A stretch of 5,653 nucleotides of DNA from Bacteroidota bacterium. Lineage in GTDB: Bacteria; Bacteroidota; Bacteroidia; Chitinophagales; Chitinophagaceae. The notes under the pieces are model-generated. The model was not told where the DNA came from and did not search any database. It saw nothing but the letters and a program-made list of their open reading frames with translations. The stretch covers positions 1 to 5,653 of the forward strand of contig JAEZIL010000237.1 of NCBI GenBank assembly GCA_023436685.1, given 5' to 3'. Positions 1 through 4,186 of the stretch are shown piece after piece; positions within the stretch are counted from its first letter, which is position 1, and the number at the start of each line of letters is the position of its first letter. The translations under genes and the position numbers were made by a program.

Positions 1-156
1 TACCAGCAGGCTGTGCCCGTTGCATAATATAGATGTTAGCAGTTTGTCTACCACATCATTTTGCCCCACTATTACTTGTGCTATTGCTGTTTTTAGGGTT
101 TGATATTTTTCAGTAAGCGCCTTTGCCGCTTCAATATCACTTGCGTATGCCTGCAT
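1..156 (-). CDS. MoxR-family AAA+ ATPase, N-terminal fragment (runs off the left edge)
   Basis: Only the first 52 codons are in the window; the gene continues leftwards. The fragment has a charged helical start (MQAYASDIEAAKAL), then QVIVGQNDVVDKLL at about residues 28-40 and ILCNGHSLLV at the edge. The pattern 'VIVGQ..V...LL..ILC.GH.LL' is the segment that precedes the Walker A loop in MoxR ATPases; the Walker A itself (usually EGxPGxGKT) would lie just outside. MoxR proteins are AAA+ chaperone-like ATPases, often encoded with von Willebrand factor A or DUF58 proteins and thought to help mature or regulate envelope or metalloprotein complexes. The start at 156 fits because the reading frame upstream holds no family-like sequence and a TATATTTA -7-like box lies 13 bases upstream. 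The gene diverges from the pyrophosphohydrolase gene. The family call is fairly firm; the partner genes are not visible. Confidence 0.82.
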   Translation of the reverse strand, partial: MQAYASDIEAAKALTEKYQTLKTAIAQVIVGQNDVVDKLLTSILCNGHSLLV

Positions 157-169
157 ATTTCTGTGTGTA

Positions 170-177
170 TAAATATA
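170..177 (-). promoter_or_regulatory. Possible -7 box for the MoxR-type ATPase gene
   Basis: Read on the minus strand, the bases are TATATTTA, a 7/8 match to the Bacteroidota -7 element TAnnTTTG, ending 13 bases before the ATG at 156. No clear TTTG -33 element lies at the usual 19-21 base spacing. The region is AT-rich, so a chance match is possible. Confidence 0.3.
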
Positions 178-200
178 TACGGCTGCACATGGCAACCTTT

Positions 201-231
201 TTACTTTGCAGAGGGAAGTTCTATTATTTTG
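201..231 (+). promoter_or_regulatory. Candidate promoter region for the pyrophosphohydrolase gene
   Basis: Two 7/8 matches to TAnnTTTG lie here: TTACTTTG at 201-208 and TTATTTTG at 224-231. Either would give a short leader before the ATG at 263. Neither has a well-placed -33 TTTG, so which one is used, if either, cannot be decided. If a box at 201-231 is the promoter, the longer reading frames starting at TTG 206 or ATG 245 would be mostly or wholly untranslated leader, which supports the start at 263. Confidence 0.35.
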
Positions 232-262
232 TGGTAACAAACAAATGGGCAACTGCTATTTT

Positions 263-598
263 ATGAATGATATAACGCTTCGCGAGGCACAACAGAAAAC
301 CGATGAATGGATACGTACCGTTGGCGTGCGTTATTTTTCAGAGCTTACCAACCTGGGGATACTAATGGAAGAAACTGGCGAGCTGGCGCGTATCATGGTA
401 CGTAAGTATGGCGACCAATCATCGAAGGCAGGTGATATGGATAAAGAGCTGGCCGATGAAATGGCCGACGTGCTGTGGGTGTTGCTATGCCTTGCCAACC
501 AAACAGGTATCGACCTGACAGATGCCCTACATAAGAACTTTGAAAAGAAAAATATACGCGATGCCCAACGGCACCGTAACAACGAAAAACTAACTTAA
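263..598 (+). CDS. MazG-like nucleotide pyrophosphohydrolase
   Basis: The gene encodes a 111-residue all-alpha protein of the MazG-like NTP pyrophosphohydrolase group. These enzymes hydrolyse (d)NTPs to NMP and pyrophosphate, often as house-cleaning enzymes for non-canonical nucleotides, using Mg2+ held by an EExxE...ExxD set of acids. All are visible: E36-E37-T-G-E40 in LMEETGELARI and E66-M-A-D69 in LADEMADVLW. The helix after this (VLLCLANQTGIDLTDALHKNFEKK) and the tail RHRNNEKL match the compact single-domain form common in Bacteroidota, usually about 105-115 residues. I chose the ATG at 263 because MNDITLREAQQ is the normal N-terminus; the frame stays open upstream to a TTG at 206 and an ATG at 245, but those extra residues do not look like family sequence. 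The true substrate is unknown. The gene appears monocistronic, with no clear terminator after it. Confidence 0.9.
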   Translation: MNDITLREAQQKTDEWIRTVGVRYFSELTNLGILMEETGELARIMVRKYGDQSSKAGDMDKELADEMADVLWVLLCLANQTGIDLTDALHKNFEKKNIRDAQRHRNNEKLT

Positions 599-667
599 TT
601 TATTGACTGCTGCATAATAATATATCTACCAATTACACGCAATTGTCATACATCGCTAAACGGTTAA

Positions 668-704
668 TTTTTTTGTTTTTTTCGAAAAATCTTATTTATC
701 TTTA
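668..704 (+). promoter_or_regulatory. Likely promoter of the first T9SS-cargo gene
   Basis: A TTTG -33 element at 672-675 and TATCTTTA (7/8 match to TAnnTTTG) at 697-704 are separated by 21 bases, close to the spacing known for Bacteroidota housekeeping promoters. The -33 sits in a T7-G-T7 run (668-682) that continues into a 12-base palindrome, TTTTTCGAAAAA (678-689). The bases just after the -7 box (TTGCTCACTTT) recur after the matching box of the next gene, which supports a real shared promoter and leader. The expected transcript has a leader of roughly 20 bases before the ATG at 732. Confidence 0.6.
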
Positions 705-731
705 TTGCTCACTTTAAAAACCTTTATAAAT

Positions 732-1505
732 ATGAAGCGTATTTACTTATTAATGACTCTTGCTTTAGGTCTTACAACTGCTGCTAATGCACAGAGGAGC
801 ATCGACATGCAACTGATCTCTACTTACCCTACTGGCGGTCTTGTATTGGTTAGCACAGACGAAGATCCAGATGAGCAAACTAAAGCCTGGAGAGTTAACG
901 ACATTTCTTTTGAATTTAAGAACAATGGTCCGGATGATGTAGCTGTTGATGATACTGTTAAATTAGGTTTCGCTTTATTTGGCCAAATCATCAGCCTGAA
1001 CGTAGCTGGTATTGGTGGTATTCCTGCTACTCAGTCTGGTTTCTGGGGTGTTGAAAATGTAGATTTCATCTATAATGCAGATAACATTACAGAATCTGGC
1101 GTAAGCAATGAAACAATTTGCGATTCACTGTGGGTTGTTGATGTTAACTCAAATGTAGTAGCAGATCCAGAAATCAACACATCTAACCGCAATTGCCAGT
1201 CAATAGCTTTCCATGCTTGGTTCCTGAATGTAGCTGATGTAAATAACACAAACGGTTTCAGCTTATTCCCTAACCCTGCTGCTACTAAACTGAACCTGGT
1301 TTCTACTTTCAACAATGCTAAAAACGCTACTGTTGTTATCCGTGATATCGTAGGTAAAACAGTTTTCACTCAAAACCTGGGTACTAACCTGAATGGCCAA
1401 CAAAGCTTCGTTCTTGATATCAGCAACTTCGTTACAGGTATGTATGTTATCGACCTGAATGTTGATGGTAAAAGAATTACTAGGCAGATCCAAGTTCAAA
1501 AATAA
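732..1505 (+). CDS. Secreted protein with T9SS type A sorting domain, copy 1 (ectodomain unknown)
   Basis: The 257-residue exported protein starts with a signal peptide (MKRIYLLMTLALGLTTAANA, cleavage likely before Q21). Residues 22-70 carry TYPTGGLVLVS and FKNNGPDDV, reminiscent of beta-sandwich repeats containing a 'NNGP' turn; I cannot name the family. Residues 71-129 are featureless. Cysteines C130 and C155 flank DSLWVVDVN and may form a disulfide. Residues about 175-257 form a T9SS type A C-terminal sorting domain: SLFPNPAATKLNL, then VVIRDIVGKTVF, DISNFVTGMYVIDL and a basic end. Such domains direct passage through the outer membrane and are normally removed by the PorU-type sortase, with release or A-LPS attachment. 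The start at 732 gives a clean signal peptide; an in-frame TTG at 705 lies in the leader. AAC/CTG/GGT-rich codons suggest good expression. The next gene is a paralogue of identical length. The ligand or role is unknown. Confidence 0.9.
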   Translation: MKRIYLLMTLALGLTTAANAQRSIDMQLISTYPTGGLVLVSTDEDPDEQTKAWRVNDISFEFKNNGPDDVAVDDTVKLGFALFGQIISLNVAGIGGIPATQSGFWGVENVDFIYNADNITESGVSNETICDSLWVVDVNSNVVADPEINTSNRNCQSIAFHAWFLNVADVNNTNGFSLFPNPAATKLNLVSTFNNAKNATVVIRDIVGKTVFTQNLGTNLNGQQSFVLDISNFVTGMYVIDLNVDGKRITRQIQVQK

Positions 1506-1552
1506 TTTGAACCACATATTCTTTAAGAAAGGCGGCTATATGCCGCCTTTTT
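1215..1552 (+). repeat. Homology block, copy 1: sorting domain plus terminator
   Basis: This block covers the last 96 codons of the first T9SS gene, its stop codon and terminator. It aligns without gaps in the coding part to 2124-2411. By hand count about 32 of 288 coding bases and 9 of 96 residues differ. The similarity continues past the stop codon through the terminator hairpin, so it is not explained by protein constraint alone. Upstream of this block the two genes differ far more. Confidence 0.85.
1526..1552 (+). terminator. Rho-independent terminator after T9SS gene copy 1
   Basis: GGCGGC (1531-1536) pairs with GCCGCC (1542-1547) around a TATAT loop. A-T pairs extend the stem on both sides (AAA/TTT), with a G-T wobble and one more A-T pair beyond. 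A T-rich tail follows. Because of the A-rich left flank the hairpin could also work on the other strand. Its core is identical to the hairpin after the second copy. Confidence 0.93.
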
Positions 1553-1577
1553 CATTTTTGTGGCTTCATAATATGAT

Positions 1578-1591
1578 ATTATCATGATAAT
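1578..1591. promoter_or_regulatory. 14-base perfect palindrome upstream of T9SS gene copy 2
   Basis: ATTATCATGATAAT is a perfect palindrome centred about 26 bases upstream of the probable -7 box of the second gene, where a -33 element would be expected. It lies in the 48-base spacer between the two repeated units and has no counterpart upstream of copy 1. It could be an operator for a dimeric regulator, but short AT-rich palindromes also arise by chance. Confidence 0.3.
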
Positions 1592-1609
1592 TATATAATG
1601 TGTTCTCCG

Positions 1610-1617
1610 TAGGTTTA
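1610..1617 (+). promoter_or_regulatory. Likely -7 box of T9SS gene copy 2
   Basis: TAGGTTTA matches TAnnTTTG at 7/8 positions. It is followed by TTGTTCACTTTTAACC, closely matching the bases after the copy 1 box (TTGCTCACTTTAAAAACC), so the promoter and leader were part of the duplication. No TTTG -33 element is present at the normal spacing, unlike copy 1, so the gene may be weaker or need an activator. Confidence 0.45.
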
Positions 1618-1640
1618 TTGTTCACTTTTAACCATTATTA

Positions 1641-2414
1641 ATGAAAAAACTTTACTTATTAATTATCCTGGCTTTAGGCATCACTGCGGCTAAAGCCCAA
1701 ACGCGCAGCGTAGATATGGCGCTCATTCTAACTTATCCAACTGGAGGTTTGGTAGTAGTATCTGAAAATGAAATTCCGGTAAAACAAGCTGAAGCATGGC
1801 AAAATAACGATGTTGGCATTGAATTAAAAAACCTTGGGCCTGATGATATATATCCGTCGGACTCTGCTATAGTTGGATTGCCTGACTATAATGAGTTTTT
1901 GCCTCTTAGCCTTTCTCCATTGTCATCTAATATTGAACCAACGGTCTCGATATATAAAGCGTGGGAAAAAATACCGCTCACATATGAACCAGCTAGTCTT
2001 ACATCATCTCAAATTACGATTGCCCAGGCTTGTGATACCTTATGGATGGTAGATGCCAATGGGGATGTAATATTTGACCCGGACCTGAGCAACAATCATA
2101 CTTGCAACAATATTACTTTCCATGGATGGTTCCTGGATGTTGCTGATGTAAACAGCACAAACGGTTTCAGCCTGTATCCTAACCCGGCTGCTACTACTCT
2201 GAACCTCGTTTCTACTTTCAACAATGCTAAAAATGCTACTGTTGTTATTCGCGATGTAGTTGGCAAAACAGTATTTACTCAAAACCTGGGTACTAACCTG
2301 AATGGCCGGCAAAGCTTCATTCTTGATATCAGCAACTTCGTTACAGGTATGTACGTTATCGACCTGAATGTTGATGGTAAACGAGTTACAAGGCAAATCC
2401 AGGTTCAAAAATAA
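1641..2414 (+). CDS. Secreted protein with T9SS type A sorting domain, copy 2 (ectodomain unknown)
   Basis: This 257-residue paralogue of the preceding gene starts with the signal peptide MKKLYLLIILALGITAAKA (cleavage likely before Q20). Residues 22-70 keep TYPTGGLVVVS and KNLGPDD (about 30 of 49 identical to copy 1 by hand). Residues 71-129 bear no obvious resemblance to copy 1 although nearly the same length. C131 and C155 with CDTLWMVD match the cysteine pair of copy 1. The last 96 residues, including SLYPNPAATTLNL and DISNFVTGMYVIDL, are about 91% identical and form the T9SS type A sorting domain, implying export by signal peptidase and then the type IX system. Codon use is mixed: five ATA isoleucine codons fall between residues 70 and 144, none in the sorting domain. 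This fits an older, faster-changing ectodomain joined to a homogenised tail. No function can be assigned to the ectodomain. Confidence 0.9.
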   Translation: MKKLYLLIILALGITAAKAQTRSVDMALILTYPTGGLVVVSENEIPVKQAEAWQNNDVGIELKNLGPDDIYPSDSAIVGLPDYNEFLPLSLSPLSSNIEPTVSIYKAWEKIPLTYEPASLTSSQITIAQACDTLWMVDANGDVIFDPDLSNNHTCNNITFHGWFLDVADVNSTNGFSLYPNPAATTLNLVSTFNNAKNATVVIRDVVGKTVFTQNLGTNLNGRQSFILDISNFVTGMYVIDLNVDGKRVTRQIQVQK

Positions 2415-2459
2415 TTCGAACCATATAATTTTAAGAAAGGCGGCTATATGCCGCCTTTT
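2124..2459 (+). repeat. Homology block, copy 2: sorting domain plus terminator
   Basis: This is the partner of the block at 1215-1552 and holds the last 96 codons of the second T9SS gene, the stop codon and the terminator. Weak similarity continues to a TTTTTGT at 2461-2467, directly at the recR -7 box, which appears to mark the right end of the duplicated unit. Confidence 0.85.
2435..2459 (+). terminator. Rho-independent terminator after T9SS gene copy 2
   Basis: GGCGGC (2439-2444) pairs with GCCGCC (2450-2455) over a TATAT loop, extended by AAA/TTT and a G-T pair, then a T-rich tail to 2465. It is identical in its stem and loop to the copy 1 hairpin. It ends about 20 bases before the recR start codon, so it should shield recR from upstream transcription. 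Confidence 0.93.
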
Positions 2460-2466
2460 CTTTTTG

Positions 2467-2474
2467 TAATTTTG
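2467..2474 (+). promoter_or_regulatory. -7 box of recR, possibly giving a leaderless mRNA
   Basis: TAATTTTG is an exact match to TAnnTTTG and ends five bases before the recR ATG at 2480. In this phylum transcription starts a few bases after this box, so the transcript would begin at or very near the ATG. The usual place for a -33 element falls inside the preceding terminator stem-loop, and no TTTG is seen there. Confidence 0.55.
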
Positions 2475-2479
2475 CAGCA

Positions 2480-3103
2480 ATGGTTTTCTCGTCTCAACTG
2501 ATTGAAAATGCGGTAGAAGAATTTGCGAAACTTCCCGGCATTGGCAAAAAAACAGCCCTGCGCATGGTATTGCAAATATTGAAGATGGATAAGCAAAATG
2601 CTGATGCCTTTACCCATGCTATATCTACTATGAGGCATAATATTCAGTTTTGTATAGAGTGCCATAATGTATCGGATGGTGAGGTATGTAGTATTTGCAG
2701 TAACAAAGGCCGCAATCATGCCCAGATATGTGTAGTAGAAAACCTGCGCGACGTAATAGCTATTGAAAGCACGCAGCAGTACAATGGCCTTTATCACTTG
2801 CTGGGTGGTATCCTTTCTCCGCTCGATGGTATTGGCCCCGATCAGCTGAACATAGCTACTCTTCAGGAAAGGGTAAAAATAAAAGGTGTTGAAGAGATCA
2901 TTATGGCATTAAGCCCTACCATTGAGGGTGATACTACGGTTTATTATATAGCCAAACAGTTATCGGGCCTGCCGGTCCGTATTACTACCATCGCCAGGGG
3001 TATTGCTTTTGGCGGAGAGCTGGAATATGCTGATGAAATGACATTAGCAAGATCTATTGCTAAAAGATTGCCTGTAGATAGTTATGTAAACATCAGGTCG
3101 TAA
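2480..3103 (+). CDS. recR: Recombination mediator protein RecR
   Basis: RecR works with RecO (and RecF) in the cytoplasm to load RecA onto SSB-coated single-stranded DNA at gaps during recombinational repair. The 207-residue protein has the normal family length (about 200) and all domains in order: an N-terminal helix-hairpin-helix with LPGIGKKTALRM at residues 18-29; a zinc finger with C58-x2-C61 and C70-x2-C73; a Toprim domain from ICVVENLRDVIAIE (83-96) through the ALSPTIEGD segment (143-151); and the C-terminal ARGIAFGGELEYADEMTL motif (172-189). The ATG at 2480 gives the usual N-terminus. It follows a terminator closely and appears to have its own promoter whose box nearly touches the start codon. 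The 3' end converges on a small lipoprotein gene five bases away with no clear terminator between them. No defects seen. Confidence 0.97.
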   Translation: MVFSSQLIENAVEEFAKLPGIGKKTALRMVLQILKMDKQNADAFTHAISTMRHNIQFCIECHNVSDGEVCSICSNKGRNHAQICVVENLRDVIAIESTQQYNGLYHLLGGILSPLDGIGPDQLNIATLQERVKIKGVEEIIMALSPTIEGDTTVYYIAKQLSGLPVRITTIARGIAFGGELEYADEMTLARSIAKRLPVDSYVNIRS

Positions 3104-3108
3104 TGCTG

Positions 3109-3339
3109 TTACCGGGACTTCTGCATTGTTTGTTGTTGCGGAAGCGTACGTACTTTCATTTCCCTGCCGTTAGATAATGTTCTTGTACTGGTATTGCCTG
3201 GTGCAGCATTATATTTACTATCAGCAGCCGTAGTTGCGCTACTGCTATTATCGGTTGATGTGCCTGCCGCACCTTTGGGTGAACATCCTATTACGCCTAA
3301 TGAAAATACTGTTGTCGCTATTAGTATAAAAATTCTCAT
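3109..3339 (-). CDS. Small putative lipoprotein, function unknown
   Basis: The 76-residue product has a lipoprotein signal peptide: MRIFILIATTVFSLG, then the lipobox V16-I17-G18-C19, the cysteine expected to be lipidated. The mature 58 residues are low in complexity: a Ser/Thr/Ala-rich linker (TSTDNSSSATTAADS) and a basic, glutamine-rich end (LPQQQTMQKSR). No domain is recognisable. The residues after the cysteine (SPKGAAG) lack the acidic export signal that puts Bacteroidota lipoproteins on the cell surface, so a periplasm-facing position is more likely, as inference. The ATG at 3339 is preferred over an upstream ATG at 3435, which would overlap the end of dapF and bury the signal peptide; a consensus -7 box lies between. 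It is downstream of dapF on the same strand but probably has its own promoter. It is short, but the lipobox makes it credible. Confidence 0.72.
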   Translation of the reverse strand: MRIFILIATTVFSLGVIGCSPKGAAGTSTDNSSSATTAADSKYNAAPGNTSTRTLSNGREMKVRTLPQQQTMQKSR

Positions 3340-3357
3340 GTTCGAGTGTATAAGTAC

Positions 3358-3365
3358 CAAAGATA
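3358..3365 (-). promoter_or_regulatory. -7 box of the small lipoprotein gene
   Basis: On the minus strand the bases read TATCTTTG, an exact TAnnTTTG match, ending 18 bases before the ATG at 3339. It lies in the 64-base gap after dapF and supports both independent transcription and the shorter start. No TTTG -33 element is obvious at the standard spacing. Confidence 0.5.
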
Positions 3366-3403
3366 AGCAATAAACTACGTTATAGATTTGCAGCATAGGA
3401 TTT

Positions 3404-4183
3404 TCACAATACTTCAACAGTACCCCTGAACACATATGCTGCAGGCCCTTTTAGCACTACTTCCTCAGCTGTTGCAGCTTGTGTTTTATTGAACAATACA
3501 GACAGGTCTCCACCCGGAGTTTTAATGTTTATGTGATAATTGCCCGTTTCAAAACCAACCGAGGCTATAGCTGCGGCAGTTACACCCGTACCGCAGCTAT
3601 ATGTTTCATCTTCTACACCACGCTCATAGGTGCGCACCACAAGCTCGTTGCCAATACGCTGCACAAAATTTACATTAGTGCCGCCATTGCCAAACATAGG
3701 CAACTGCCTGATACGCCTGCCTTCATGAAACACATCGGTATTGGCTACATCGTTTACAAACTGCACAAAATGAGGTGAGCCGGTATCCAGTATATAGTTA
3801 CCGTCTTGTGTGTTTATGCTGCTAACATTCTTCATGTGCAGGCTTACTATGCCTTGTTCATCAATAGTAGCGGTATGCGGCCCATCAGTAGCAATAAAAT
3901 GTGCGCTATCCTGAACAATACCTAATTTTTTAGCAAAGGCAACTATGCACCTTCCTCCATTACCGCACATGGTGCTTTCGCCGCCGTCAGAGTTATAATA
4001 TACCATTCTGAAATCATAACCATCAGTATGCTCCAGCAGCATAAGGCCATCTGCACCAATACCAAATCGCCTGTGGCATAGCTGTGATATGTGGCCTTTA
4101 GTAAGGCTGATATTGTTTTCCCTGTTATCCAGCAAAATGAAATCATTGCCGGTGCCATGGTATTTATAAAAATCCAGCTTCAT
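3404..4183 (-). CDS. dapF: Diaminopimelate epimerase
   Basis: DapF is the cytoplasmic, cofactor-independent epimerase that converts LL- to meso-diaminopimelate, the precursor of lysine and of the peptidoglycan cross-link residue. The 259-residue protein has near-normal family length and the two-fold pseudo-symmetric layout. It starts with FYKYHGTGNDFILLDN (N13 in the substrate loop) and has YYNSDGGES (N64). The first catalytic cysteine C73 is in TMCGNGGRC, followed by GGTNVNFV (N170), YERG (E187, R188) and the second catalytic cysteine C197 in YSCGTG. Both cysteines act as the acid-base pair, so the enzyme should be active. The stop codon of the upstream GWxTD gene is three bases before its ATG, so the two are very likely co-transcribed. 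An 11-base inverted repeat spans the codons around C197. Confidence 0.97.
   Translation of the reverse strand: MKLDFYKYHGTGNDFILLDNRENNISLTKGHISQLCHRRFGIGADGLMLLEHTDGYDFRMVYYNSDGGESTMCGNGGRCIVAFAKKLGIVQDSAHFIATDGPHTATIDEQGIVSLHMKNVSSINTQDGNYILDTGSPHFVQFVNDVANTDVFHEGRRIRQLPMFGNGGTNVNFVQRIGNELVVRTYERGVEDETYSCGTGVTAAAIASVGFETGNYHINIKTPGGDLSVLFNKTQAATAEEVVLKGPAAYVFRGTVEVL
3566..3601. repeat. 11-base perfect inverted repeat inside dapF
   Basis: TATAGCTGCGG (3566-3576) and CCGCAGCTATA (3591-3601) are exact reverse complements separated by 14 bases. On the coding strand the arms encode YSCG and AAAI on either side of the second catalytic cysteine loop (C197). In mRNA this could form a stable stem-loop. 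It is inside a coding region and has no T tract, so it is not a terminator. Confidence 0.8.
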
Positions 4184-4186
4184 TCT

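Noticed and set aside
206..262. N-terminal extension of the pyrophosphohydrolase from a TTG at 206 or an ATG at 245
   Set aside because: The extra residues do not resemble the family, which normally begins near MNDITLREAQQ, and the stretch holds likely promoter boxes.
705..731. TTG start nine codons upstream of the first T9SS gene
   Set aside because: It would place polar residues ahead of a complete signal peptide, and the position overlaps the expected transcription start area.
697..2467. Insertion sequence or transposon as the source of the tandem cassette
   Set aside because: There is no transposase, no terminal inverted repeats and no clear target-site duplication at the unit borders; ordinary tandem duplication explains it.
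2040..2480. Open frame of 146 codons on the minus strand across the second T9SS gene
   Set aside because: It is the antisense shadow of a conserved coding region and terminator; the matching shadow over copy 1 is shorter, and there is no signal or domain in it.
3340..3435. Longer lipoprotein reading frame starting at 3435
   Set aside because: It would overlap dapF, bury the signal peptide 32 residues in, and start upstream of the consensus -7 box.
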